Assembly (NCBI RefSeq): GCF_900176325.1
Contig: NZ_FWXK01000005.1
Location: 1 to 64,000, forward strand
Source: Aerococcus suis
Lineage (GTDB): Bacteria; Bacillota; Bacilli; Lactobacillales; Aerococcaceae
DNA length: 64,000 nt
Reading direction: 5' to 3'
A model generated the notes under the pieces. The model had not been told where the DNA came from and ran no database searches. It worked only from the letters and a program-made list of their open reading frames with translations. How positions within the stretch are numbered: position 1 is the first letter of the stretch; each line of letters opens with the position of its first letter. A program made the position numbers and the translations under genes. Shown here one piece after another: positions 38,111 through 46,390 of this stretch.

Positions 38111-38719
38111 ATGTTAACGATTCGACCACTTAATCCCTCTGATTACCAAGAAGCCATCCAATTTGCCATTGAAGGTATGCAATTCGACCAATACTTAACT
38201 AACCGTTGGGCACGCCAAATCTATGGTCGTTACTTCTTCTATGAAGCACTGAACCAAGCCACCCAAGTAATTGCAGCTTATTATAATACACAACTCGTCG
38301 GCCTTTTACTGGCTCGCATCAACGGTGAGAAAACAGTTCATCAGTCACGCTGGCAACAGGGTATCGTTCGCTCAGGAAATTGGCTTAGCCGAACTTTTTT
38401 TGCAAACAGTTCTGATGTTTATGAACAAACGAACCAACAACTATTACAAGCTTATCAAGCTGACCATCATCCTGATGGTGAAATTATCTTCTTAGCCGCT
38501 AAGCCAAATAGTCGAATCAAGGGGATTGGAACTTTTTTACTCGATGAGTTAACACGTCGCGAAAAAGGCAAAGAAATTTATCTCTTTACGGATAGTTTCT
38601 GTACGTATCAATTTTACGAACATCGCGGTTTTAAACGTTTTGCTTCTAAAGAAATTACCTTATCGATTAACAAACGTCAGATTCCTATGACAGCTATGTT
38701 ATTTGTTAAAAAATTGTAA
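38111..38719 (+). CDS. GNAT-family acetyltransferase
   Basis: The 202-aa protein starts MLTIRPLNPSDYQEA and carries the acetyl-CoA loop near PNSRIKGIGTFLLDEL, then YLFTDSFCTYQFYEHRGF, a normal GNAT C-terminus. The substrate is unknown. The start at 38111 matches the usual GNAT N-terminus; a GTG 9 nt earlier is in frame and neither has a strong ribosome site. It may depend on read-through of the terminator just upstream. Confidence 0.85.
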   Translation: MLTIRPLNPSDYQEAIQFAIEGMQFDQYLTNRWARQIYGRYFFYEALNQATQVIAAYYNTQLVGLLLARINGEKTVHQSRWQQGIVRSGNWLSRTFFANSSDVYEQTNQQLLQAYQADHHPDGEIIFLAAKPNSRIKGIGTFLLDELTRREKGKEIYLFTDSFCTYQFYEHRGFKRFASKEITLSINKRQIPMTAMLFVKKL

Positions 38720-38818
38720 TAATAAATTCCGCCTTACCCGTTTTAATTCATACGTAATTTGTTATAATAGAATCGTTAATTTGTTCACGTATGAAAAGGG
38801 GCCCCATCTCGAAAGAAA

Positions 38819-38917
38819 ATGAAACCACAAGTTAAAGCAACGCAATATGATAAACCACATTATGGTGAAATGATCACTTGGATGGTTGTGTTAGCATTAC
38901 TAGTTTATTTCTTTTAA
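38819..38917 (+). CDS. 32-aa single-pass membrane peptide
   Basis: A short frame encodes MKPQVKATQYDKPHYGEM followed by the hydrophobic ITWMVVLALLVYFF. A -10 TATAAT lies at 38763-38768 and a strong terminator follows directly at 38921, so it sits in its own transcription unit. GAAAGAAA is a weak ribosome site. I do not recognise the peptide. Confidence 0.5.
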   Translation: MKPQVKATQYDKPHYGEMITWMVVLALLVYFF

Positions 38918-38920
38918 TAT

Positions 38921-38958
38921 AAAAGACCGATTGTCACAGATGACAATCGGTCTTTTTT
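38921..38958. terminator. bidirectional terminator
   Basis: AAAAGACCGATTGTCA and TGACAATCGGTCTTTT form a strong stem between the 32-aa gene and the convergent oxidoreductase fragment. Confidence 0.88.
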
Positions 38959-38959
38959 G

Positions 38960-39556
38960 TTAGTTTTCTGTAATTTCAGATAAGGCAACTTTTCGATCTT
39001 CATTTAATGATTTCGTACAAGCATCTGCTGTCGCAATCGATTCTAGTGCGGCAACACCGTTTAATAATTTAGCGAATTCGTCAGTAATTTCGCCACCTTT
39101 TAAGATGTTATGTAAATAAGCCATTTCCTTATCGATACAAGTTTGTAACCATTGTGGACAACGAATACCTGGTTTTCCGTAAGCAATCGCACCATCCATG
39201 CCTCGACCCATATAGATATCTGTTCGTTCTGCATCTTCTTCAGGGGTTTCATGAATGAGGAAGTGAGAATCTCCCTCACCTTTGACACGTAATGTGCCTC
39301 CCGTATCATATAAGTCTAACTTAATAGCACCTTTTGTTCCTTCAATAAGGACATAATGTTCTCCCCATCTAAAGGCATTTCCATATTCAAGTACGGCATA
39401 ACGGTCATCACTATATTCTAAATTTAGAATAAGCATATCATCTTCATCACCAAAGTTTTCTCCGTGATGATAAACATTGCCGCCAACCATCGTAACTTTT
39501 TCAGGTAAACCATCCATAATAAATTGAATACAGTCCAACTCATGAATGTTGTTACG
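38960..39556 (-). pseudogene. Gfo/Idh/MocA oxidoreductase, C-terminal half
   Basis: About 198 codons of the C-terminal domain remain, beginning NNIHELDCIQFIMDGLPEKVTMVGG, the point where intact Gfo/Idh proteins have the conserved (G)xHxxD helix. The NAD-binding Rossmann domain (about 180 residues) is missing. The right edge abuts, head to head, a symporter that also lacks its 5' end, indicating one deletion. The dehydrogenase would have acted on a sugar derivative. Confidence 0.87.
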
Positions 39557-40078
39557 CAATTACCTGCTGGAGTATCAGGATTAATTATCGCTGGTATCTT
39601 TGCTGCTGCTCAATCAACGATTTCTTCTAGTTTAAATGCGGTTGCATCTTGTTTCGTTGTCGACTTCAAACAACGTTACTTCAACCATGCATTCCGTAAA
39701 ATTTCAGACGTTGCTTTAGCTCGTTGGGTTATTATTATCTCTGGTTTACTTGCAACTTGTGTTACAATTTACTTTGTAACTGGTAACCAATCTTCAACAT
39801 GGGAAATCTTCTTAGCCGTATCTGGTATGTTTGGTGTTCCTGTTGCCGGACTTTTCGTCTTAGGTATCTTCACTAAACGTGCGAATAGTAAAGGTGTTCT
39901 TATTGGTTTCTTAATCAGTGTTGTTATTAGCTTTATTGCAAATAACATGGGAATTTCTTCTCTATTAGTTGCAACAATTGCTTTACTATCATCAATTGTA
40001 TTTGGTTACTTATTCAGTTTCATTTTCAAACAAGATAAAAACTTAAATGGATTAACAATTTATAGTTTAAATAAATAA
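39545..40078 (+). pseudogene. sodium:solute symporter, C-terminal third
   Basis: The frame reads VVTQLPAGVSGLIIAGIFAAAQSTISSSLNAVAS, a conserved SSS-family segment found about two-thirds into the protein, and continues through about four transmembrane helices to a normal end. Roughly the first 320 residues are absent. The gene was divergent from the oxidoreductase before the deletion. Substrate unknown; the neighbouring esterase and oxidoreductase suggest a sialic acid or related sugar. Confidence 0.87.
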
Positions 40079-40105
40079 TTCATTAGACAGAAAGGAAGCA
40101 TCCGA

Positions 40106-41076
40106 ATGAAAGACACCATGCCACTTAGCGAAATGCCAACTTATCGAGGTAGACGTGAAGCACCGATTGATTTTGATCGTTTCTGGCAACAACAACTTGC
40201 CGACTTACCTAAATCATTTGGTTATACGTTAGCAGAAAAAAACTTTGGAACAGGAGATATTGGTTGCTATAACTTAAAATTTGATGGCACAAATAACGGA
40301 AAAGTTTACGCTCGTTGTGTTTTCCCAAAAAATAGCAAAAACTTCCCAGTGATTTTCCGTTTCCACGGTTATATGGGACAAGTTCCTGACTGGTCTGCAC
40401 TCTTCTCATATGTTGCCATGGGATATGGAGTCGTTGCTATGGATGTTAGAGGCCAATCTGGTCAATCTATTGATCATGGAACCTTTAATGGCAATACAGT
40501 CAAAGGTCATATTGTTCGCGGAATGATTGATGGTCCTGATTCACTCTTCTACAAAGATATTTATTTAGATGTTTATACCTTAATCGAAATTGTTGCGGGA
40601 TTACCACAAACTGACGAAAATCATTTCTATAGTTACGGTGAATCTCAAGGTGGCGCCCTATCATTAATTGCCGCTGCTTTAAACTCTCGTATTAAACGTT
40701 GCGTCACGATTTATCCATTCTTAAGTGATTTCAAACGGGTATTAGAACTTGGTAACACGAGTGAAGCTTATGACGAATTATTCCGTTACTTCAAATTCCA
40801 TGACCCATTCCACGAATCTGAAGAAAAAATCTTAAGCACACTAGATTATATTGACATTAAAAACTTTGCGCATTTAATCAAATTCCCGTTAAATTTGTGA
40901 CTTGTTTAGATGACGTTGTTTGTTATCCATCTACTCAATATGCGATTTATAATCGTATCGATGCTAAGAAAGAACATTTCTTATTACCGGAATATGGTCA
41001 TGACTCAATCAATGTTCACCTTAATGATTATGTGATGAATTGGTTAATGGATACTAATATTAAAGTGTCTTATTAA
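40106..41076 (+). pseudogene. acetyl xylan esterase/cephalosporin-C deacetylase family, frameshifted
   Basis: The AXE1-family alpha/beta hydrolase reads MPLSEMPTYRGRREAPIDFDRFW at the start and contains the nucleophile YGESQGGALS near residue 178. After LIKFP (about 40887) the frame ends, but one base added in the CCC run at 40885-40887 restores VKFVTCLDDVVCYPST (acid) and EYGHDS (His) to a stop at 41076, about 323 aa in all. The catalytic triad is thus split by a one-base lesion. AGGAAG precedes the start; it follows the symporter fragment by 27 nt as an operon. Confidence 0.87.
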
Positions 41077-41079
41077 ACG

Positions 41080-41120
41080 AAAAGTGAGTCGTTGCTTTAA
41101 AAGCAACGACTCACTTTTTT
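41080..41120. terminator. bidirectional terminator
   Basis: AAAGTGAGTCGTTGCTTT and AAAGCAACGACTCACTTT form a long perfect stem between the esterase and the convergent permease gene. Confidence 0.9.
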
Positions 41121-41122
41121 TA

Positions 41123-42223
41123 TTATATAAACGGAAGGAAAACAAGCGTTAGCACTACTGCGACCGCAAAATTAACTCCCAAAAAGATCGTTAAATAACG
41201 TTTTCGAAACGGTTTATCCATCTTACTAATAATATTATAGCCTAGTAAATTCGTTAATGACGCAATCAATGTCCCTAACCCACCAATATTCACTCCTAAA
41301 AGTAACGCTTGAATATTGTCAGTAAATGGCGTTAACAAGATTGCTGTGGGAACATTGGAAACCACTTGACTACTCAAAAAACTAACAAAATAGGTAGAAT
41401 AAGGGCCAATCACCCAACGCTCAAGAAACGTTTGAATCGTTTCTAATCGACTAATATTTCCCACAATAATGAAGAAACAAACAAAGGTAAGCAACAGCCG
41501 ATCATCGACACCTCGATACAAATGATAATTAATTATCAGTACCGCAATGGCAACTATAGGAAATGCCATCGATAATTTCAAGACACCAAAAACACTAGCC
41601 ACCATTAACAACATTAAGATGACCCCATAAATTGCCAGGTGACGTGAAATGCCCTGCTGTTTTAACGATGAGGCCGCATCTGCTTTTTCAACAAATAACG
41701 TAAGGAAATAGAGAATAGGCAGGGAAACTAACCATAACGGCAGTGTCCAACGAATAAACGTTCCCCCATCCATTTGAAAAAAATCATAAATGACTAAGTT
41801 TTGCGGATTGGAAAACGGGAAGATTAATCCCCCTAAATTAGCCGCTAAAGGAATTAACGTCGCACCTAATATACGTCCCTTAAAAGATTTGATAGTCATC
41901 AAAATTCGACAGTACAACGGTAAGATTGTCAGAGTCACCACATCATTCGATAATAATGTCGACCCAATAAAACTGACTAATGTAATAATTTGAATTAATT
42001 GACGGGTGTCTTTTGATTTTTCAATTAATAAAATTGCCGCATACCGTAAAAAACCAGAAGCTTCAAAAAGGGCAAGAACGAGCATCATTCCAAACAACGT
42101 AAAAATAACATTAAAATTAATATCCCCTACTGCAAACTGACCAAATAAAATCGCAACCACCGCCAAGATAAAGGCGACTAAAAATACGCGATCAGATGTC
42201 ATATATCTCCAAATTGTCCGCAT
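41123..42223 (-). CDS. ArsB/NhaD-type anion permease
   Basis: The 366-aa protein has about ten hydrophobic segments of the ion transporter superfamily: LFGMMLVLALFEASGFLRYAA, then LLSNDVVTLTILPL and NLGGLIFPFSNPQNLVIY. The pattern of two homologous halves (a second SNVPTAILLTPF) is kept. Its substrate (anion, dicarboxylate or arsenite) cannot be read. The start at 42223 (MRTIWRYM) has GGGAG 6 nt upstream. Confidence 0.82.
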   Translation of the reverse strand: MRTIWRYMTSDRVFLVAFILAVVAILFGQFAVGDINFNVIFTLFGMMLVLALFEASGFLRYAAILLIEKSKDTRQLIQIITLVSFIGSTLLSNDVVTLTILPLYCRILMTIKSFKGRILGATLIPLAANLGGLIFPFSNPQNLVIYDFFQMDGGTFIRWTLPLWLVSLPILYFLTLFVEKADAASSLKQQGISRHLAIYGVILMLLMVASVFGVLKLSMAFPIVAIAVLIINYHLYRGVDDRLLLTFVCFFIIVGNISRLETIQTFLERWVIGPYSTYFVSFLSSQVVSNVPTAILLTPFTDNIQALLLGVNIGGLGTLIASLTNLLGYNIISKMDKPFRKRYLTIFLGVNFAVAVVLTLVFLPFI

Positions 42224-42333
42224 ATCATTCTCCCTATCATACACATATAAAAGAGGCACCTCAAAGAGATGCCTAAGATTATTGATTACAATGCTAATAT
42301 CTTACCGCTTAATGTTCTAATTGGCAACGAAAA

Positions 42334-43170
42334 TTAATCCGTCACTAAAATATTTGCATGGCCGACAATTGCATTCATTTTCCCTGCATCTTTGACTTGA
42401 ATTTTACTTGGTCTTTCCATCGCTTGCCCTTGATAAACGGTCAATAACGGGATTTCATTATTCAAATTATGAGCCACAAATGCGCCTAGTGCTGAAGCTG
42501 CCACCCCTGTCGCCGCATCTTCATCATAACCTGAATTATTTGGGAACTGACGAGCAAAGAAAACATCATCAGCCACTTGGACGTATGGATAAAAGCCAGA
42601 AGAGTCAACCATATCACAAATGTCCCATAACTTAGATAGCTGAGGGCGTAAATTATCCAATGTCTCCCTACTATCCAAGGCAATTAATGTTTTTGGTTTT
42701 GAAGTCGATGCATTATAAACCGTTTCACTAACTATTTGTTGACACGAAATATTCAATGCTTGAGCAATCGTTTCTTTAGACACATTAATGCTATCAAAAT
42801 GACCAGCTTTCTGAGCCACACTCACTTGAATCCCTTCTTCCATAGGTAAAAATTCAATTGGTATGTCGCCAGCTAATGTTTCAATTGTCAATGATTTTAT
42901 CGGACGTTGGCTTCTGTCATATAGAACGGTGGCACAAGCAATCGTTGCATGCCCACACATCGTCATTTCCTTATTCGGAACAAAGAAACGAAATTGATAA
43001 TCACAAGCTGGTCGATTAGTGGCTAAAATAAACCCTACTTCAGCACTTAATTCTTCAGCTAATGCTCGCATCTCTTCATCGGAATAGTTGTCTGCTCCTA
43101 AAATCACAGGACATGGATTGCCACCATTAGGTCCGTCCGCAAATACTGTCGTTGGAATTACCTCAATCAT
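42334..43170 (-). CDS. PhzF-family isomerase/epimerase-like protein
   Basis: The 278-aa protein has the duplicated DapF-like fold of PhzF: VFADGPNGGNPCPVIL, the active-site Glu in LSAEVGFIL, MCGHATIACATVLYD and a late GYDEDAATGVAASALGAF. The substrate is unknown for most members. Start at 43170 (MIEVIPT) with AGGAGG upstream; the in-frame extension to 43248 lacks such a site. Confidence 0.88.
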   Translation of the reverse strand: MIEVIPTTVFADGPNGGNPCPVILGADNYSDEEMRALAEELSAEVGFILATNRPACDYQFRFFVPNKEMTMCGHATIACATVLYDRSQRPIKSLTIETLAGDIPIEFLPMEEGIQVSVAQKAGHFDSINVSKETIAQALNISCQQIVSETVYNASTSKPKTLIALDSRETLDNLRPQLSKLWDICDMVDSSGFYPYVQVADDVFFARQFPNNSGYDEDAATGVAASALGAFVAHNLNNEIPLLTVYQGQAMERPSKIQVKDAGKMNAIVGHANILVTD

Positions 43171-43285
43171 AGTTCCTCCTAAGTGTTCTCTCTTTCTATC
43201 AAAGTTTATCACCATTAGTATAAAGGATTTAACTTCGTATCTCATCACGAAACGTTGGTTTAGTCATTACATTCTATTTTACTAT

Positions 43286-43327
43286 AAAAAAAGCACTTCT
43301 CTTGTCGCCAAGAAAAGTGCTCGTTTT
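43286..43327. terminator. original chromosomal rpsI terminator, now displaced
   Basis: AGCACTTCTCTTG and CAAGAAAAGTGCT form a stem flanked by A and T runs, 25 nt from a duplicate rpsI 3' end. It is probably the terminator of rpsI before the island separated it from the gene by 9.5 kb. Confidence 0.75.
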
Positions 43328-43350
43328 TGTATAAATCGTTGCGTAAATAT

Positions 43351-43409
43351 TAACGTTTTGAGAATTGGCTTGATTTACGCGCTTTTTTAAGACCTGGTTT
43401 TTTACGTTC
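43351..43409 (-). repeat. att copy 1: duplicate of the rpsI 3' end (outer junction)
   Basis: The 59 bp match the last 59 bp of intact rpsI (52875-52933) with one mismatch and keep the stop codon (TAA for TAG). Beyond GAACG on the right the sequence is unrelated to rpsI. This marks the chromosome-distal junction of the island. Confidence 0.93.
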
Positions 43410-43633
43410 AAAAAACTTCAGGATTTCGTTCAATCGTATATACTGTCGTAAGCCTTGATATTAAAGGATTTCTAAATTTTTTGATTGCATAGAATTGCGC
43501 TAAATATCACTCAGGGGTAACTAAAGGGTAACTAAATAAACTGCTGGCCGGTGGTAAATACTCTTGTATGGTCCGGATATCACTTAATGAATTTATTAGT
43601 CACTAATTATATAAAATCTGGTATATACAATAA
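43410..43633. other. island end with attP-arm-like direct repeat
   Basis: No gene is visible. GGTAACTAAAG is repeated in tandem (43516-43537), followed by CTGCTGGCCGG. A similar motif lies at 50597-50626 next to att copy 2 (GGTATTAATTAGGTATTAAA, then TGCTGGTCGG). These look like recombinase arm sites or the remnant end of an integrase gene. Confidence 0.5.
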
Positions 43634-44149
43634 CTAATCATAATTTTCTTCTGCTATTTCAATAAGTAGTTTTGATAAATAAATATTAAATCCATCCCCA
43701 TATTTGTTAAAATAGTTTTGCGCATCAGTTTCTAAATACTTTTTTGAAAGTTCTAAGAGAGTTTTTTTGTTAAAGTATCCTTCGTAAACTTCATTAAGAT
43801 ATTCAATAAATTTTATCATTAACAATTTAGATGCTTTGTTGTCATTTCTCATTAGAAAAATCTTATTAAAATGATCATTAAAATCAATCTCATCCGTATT
43901 AATTATGTTTTGTATGTTTTCAATAATATTCTTATTCTCAATTTTAACCATTTGTTCTAATATTGCAGCTTCTATTTCATCACTCTTCTTTAGTTTCTTT
44001 AAATGATTTATTCTGTCGATCTTTAATTCAATCATCTCCTTTTGTTCAATTAGTGCTTGTTCTTGCAAAGCTAATAATCTAGTAATATCCTCATCATTGT
44101 TAATAATTGATTTTATTTCATTTAGTTCAATGTCTTCAATTTTACTTAG
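43634..44149 (-). pseudogene. MerR-family regulator fragment (HTH lost)
   Basis: The frame is open to 44149 and reads LSKIEDIELNEIKSIINNDED...LALQEQALIEQKEMIELKIDRI, the dimerization helix of MerR/TipA-type regulators, then a roughly 110-residue helical effector domain (FNDHFNKIF, YLNEVYEGYFNK, YFNKYGDGF). The N-terminal winged helix (about 65 residues) is missing and the upstream sequence is unrelated. An internal ATG at 44068 could start a 144-aa remnant. Confidence 0.65.
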
Positions 44150-44544
44150 TCAAGATGAAAGAATTACTTTTAATTTTAAATCAAAAAATGGAGATAGAAT
44201 AATAAATACAGATATATACTCAGAATATCATTTTTCGTATAACATTAATAATTAAATTCTCAATAATGGTTTGTTATTTGTAACTAAAAGTAAACTAAAA
44301 AATTTTGGAGCATCTTATAATACAATTGATAAATAATGAAGTTGACACAAAATTATGTCATCTTGGTAAAATAAGTGCTAAATAAGGAGCAATTTTTCTT
44401 TCTTTTTTGTAGATAGACATTGTTAAACCAACAAAAATTAGCAATCCATTTTATATGCTAATTGGATTGCTAAAAGGTTTCTTATTTTATGTTTTGTACT
44501 ATTAAACTTAACCAGTTAGATGATGGCAAGCTGCTCTCTTATAT
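44150..44544. other. gene-free stretch with a C-terminal coding remnant and hairpin
   Basis: A short plus-strand frame (about 44151-44254) reads QDERITFNFKSKNGDR...EYHFSYNINN and may be the end of a lost gene. A hairpin AGCAATCCA/TGGATTGCT at about 44440-44471 could terminate the FNR-like operon from the right. Nothing else is recognisable. Confidence 0.4.
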
Positions 44545-45252
44545 TTATTCAGTATGAAGTAACAATTGATCTAAATCCATTATTTTAATTTTCTTTTTCG
44601 GTAACTGTTTAATCAATCCAAGTTCTTCTAGATTAGTAAATTTACGGCTGATTGTTTCTGGTGTGGTACCAAGATACGAGGCTAAATCCTTTTTGGACAT
44701 TGGTAATATAATCGTTGGACTATTGCCACTTCCCTTTTTAACATTCTCAGCTAAAAAGGATATAATGCGGGTTTCTACATTTTCAATCGCGACTTGTGTG
44801 GTTTGTTTTTCAGAATCTTTCAAACGCATCGTTACTTCTGACAGTATTTTTAATGAGAGCTGCGGATATTCCACCAAATACTCTTGTAAATCCTCTCGTT
44901 TAATTAAACAAATAGATGTATTTTGTAGTGCTTCCGCATAGTTCTCATGATTACTTTCAGGTTGGAAAATGGCGACTTCACCTGTAAAATCACCGGGATT
45001 TAAAATGCGAACAAGTTGTTCTTTTCCAGAATCCGATAAGCGGTAAATCCGAACCTTACCTGAATTGATAATATATAAGGTATCATCTTTCTCACCTGCA
45101 CGGAATAACATTTCCCCTTTTTGTAGATGAAGTGTCTTGGCAGATTCCGCAATCAAATCCATTTGGGAGTCTTCCAGATGGTTGAAAATGGGAACAATAC
45201 GAATACATTCTGCATGTCCATGTTGGTGATGACAACATTGGTTTTGTTCCAA
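44545..45252 (-). CDS. FNR-like transcription regulator with N-terminal Cys/His cluster
   Basis: The 235-aa Crp/Fnr protein has N-terminal C6, C7, C16 and His residues (CCHHQHGHAEC), a sensor barrel (LQKGEMLFRAGEKDDTLYIINSG), a further Cys at 115, a dimer helix, and a winged helix with GTTPETISRKF. The E--SR of that helix matches FNR, which reads TTGAT half-sites. Three N-terminal Cys plus one near 115 recalls the four Fe-S ligands of FNR, though spacing differs; a metal or NO site is also possible. It is the last gene of the HMA/hemerythrin unit, whose promoter carries an FNR-type box. Confidence 0.88.
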   Translation of the reverse strand: MEQNQCCHHQHGHAECIRIVPIFNHLEDSQMDLIAESAKTLHLQKGEMLFRAGEKDDTLYIINSGKVRIYRLSDSGKEQLVRILNPGDFTGEVAIFQPESNHENYAEALQNTSICLIKREDLQEYLVEYPQLSLKILSEVTMRLKDSEKQTTQVAIENVETRIISFLAENVKKGSGNSPTIILPMSKKDLASYLGTTPETISRKFTNLEELGLIKQLPKKKIKIMDLDQLLLHTE

Positions 45253-45272
45253 AATAACCTCTCCTTTTTATA

Positions 45273-45300
45273 AGAAGCCTAAGAGGGTATCTTAGGCTTC
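45273..45300 (-). terminator. intercistronic hairpin before the FNR-like gene
   Basis: GAAGCCTAAGA and TCTTAGGCTTC form a stem followed on the minus strand by TTATAAAAAGG, between the HMA and FNR-like genes. It may reduce read-through to the regulator. Confidence 0.55.
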
Positions 45301-45316
45301 CTTTCTATTTACTCGA

Positions 45317-45550
45317 TTAGGCAGGTTTTACCTTTGATTTGACAACAGGATATCCTAAGTCTTCAATTGCCTCTTCGATGTCGTTAATAACGACTACTTC
45401 TGAATCAAAATCTACTTTTACTTTACTAGCATTGAACATTATCTTCAAGCTATCTTGATTCACACCGTTTATTCCTTTCACCGCATTTTCAATCTTTTGC
45501 ATACAAGATGGACAAGATAAAGTTTCTAATTGAATCGTTGCTTTTTGCAT
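45317..45550 (-). CDS. HMA-domain metallochaperone (copy 1)
   Basis: The 77-aa protein is a single heavy-metal-associated domain with the motif LSCPSCMQKIENAVKGINGV (CxxC) and a C-terminal EAIEDLGYPVV. It resembles CopZ-like chaperones but has CPSC and lacks a Met before the first Cys (usually MxCxxC). It is a close paralogue of the gene at 45964-46197. It probably delivers metal to the ATPase at 46391-48244. Confidence 0.9.
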   Translation of the reverse strand: MQKATIQLETLSCPSCMQKIENAVKGINGVNQDSLKIMFNASKVKVDFDSEVVVINDIEEAIEDLGYPVVKSKVKPA

Positions 45551-45616
45551 AAATCATTTCTCCCTTCATTTTTTAACGACCGTAAACCAATTTATTCTTT
45601 TGTTTTTGGGTTATTT

Positions 45617-45916
45617 TTAAGCCTGATATGCTTTGTCTACTTCTGATAACATTTCGTAGGTGCCTGCATATGTTTCGCATACATCTCCAGGAATGGCGTA
45701 GTTGTTTGTGATTTTTCGTAACTGAGCAAATTCACCATCCAAGTCTGGTTTGTTTGTACCAGCATCTTTTACCTTTTTACTGAGTTTTTCAAATAGTTCA
45801 CGTACTTCAAAGGCTTCTGGATGGTTCTTTCCATGGGCCCGTGTAATCGCAGTAGTGTATAAATCCAGTTTTTCAAAATGGTTTGTTATTACTTCGTTAA
45901 ATGTTTGTTCAGACAT
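45617..45916 (-). CDS. small hemerythrin/RIC-like protein
   Basis: The 99-aa protein resembles a shortened di-iron repair protein (ScdA/YtfE/Ric): NHFEKLDLYTTAITRAHGKNHPEAFEVRELFEKLS, then LRKITNNYAIPGDVCETYAGTYEMLSEVD. Family members have further ligands (HMxKEE and ExHD segments); here these appear lost or replaced, so iron binding may be partial. Ric-type proteins repair Fe-S clusters after nitric oxide or peroxide stress. It lies between two HMA genes in one operon. Confidence 0.72.
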   Translation of the reverse strand: MSEQTFNEVITNHFEKLDLYTTAITRAHGKNHPEAFEVRELFEKLSKKVKDAGTNKPDLDGEFAQLRKITNNYAIPGDVCETYAGTYEMLSEVDKAYQA

Positions 45917-45963
45917 TATTATTTCCCTCTTTCTATATATAATTTTTGTTATGTTTGTTTGTC

Positions 45964-46197
45964 TTAGGCAGATTTTACTTTTGATTTAACAACGGGATAT
46001 CCTAAGTCTTCAATTGCCTTTTTGATATCGTTAACGGTGATCGTTTCTGAATCAAAATCTACTTTTACTTTACTGGCATTGAATAATACTTTTAAGCTAT
46101 CTTGATTAACCCCATTCAATCCTTTCACCGCATTTTCAATCTTTTGCATACAAGATGAACAAGATAATGTTTCTAATTGAATAACTGCTTTTTGCAT
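45964..46197 (-). CDS. HMA-domain metallochaperone (copy 2)
   Basis: A 77-aa HMA protein with LSCSSCMQKIENAVKGLNGV, differing from copy 1 at about a dozen residues. It is the first gene of the unit read from the FNR-type promoter at 46262-46303. The two copies are nearly identical in DNA and in direct orientation, so they arose by duplication around the RIC-like gene. Confidence 0.9.
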   Translation of the reverse strand: MQKAVIQLETLSCSSCMQKIENAVKGLNGVNQDSLKVLFNASKVKVDFDSETITVNDIKKAIEDLGYPVVKSKVKSA

Positions 46198-46261
46198 GAA
46201 TTATTTCTCCTTTCATCTTATCTTTGACTTTTTTGTTTTCCCTTTTCTTCTTTACAATTTA

Positions 46262-46303
46262 AGTATAGCTGAGGTTCTACGAAATGAAATTGACGCAAAT
46301 CAA
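46262..46303 (-). promoter_or_regulatory. FNR-type class II promoter of the HMA/RIC-like/FNR-like operon
   Basis: The minus strand has TATACT (46262-46267) as -10. The palindrome TTGACGCAAATCAA (46290-46303; TTGAT-N4-ATCAA with one mismatch) is centred 41.5 bp before the predicted start near 46255, the class II activator position. No good -35 hexamer is present, as expected for an activated promoter. Confidence 0.72.
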
Positions 46304-46390
46304 GTTTTAAGAAAAAAGTAGGGGCGTATTTTGTTCTTCCTACCTAAATACTTCCCCTTTATCATTCGTCAAGACCGCTTTCTATTAAAT

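Noticed and set aside
43410-43633. Integrase gene expected beside the att site
   Set aside because: No open frame with tyrosine-recombinase motifs on either strand; only arm-like repeats are visible.
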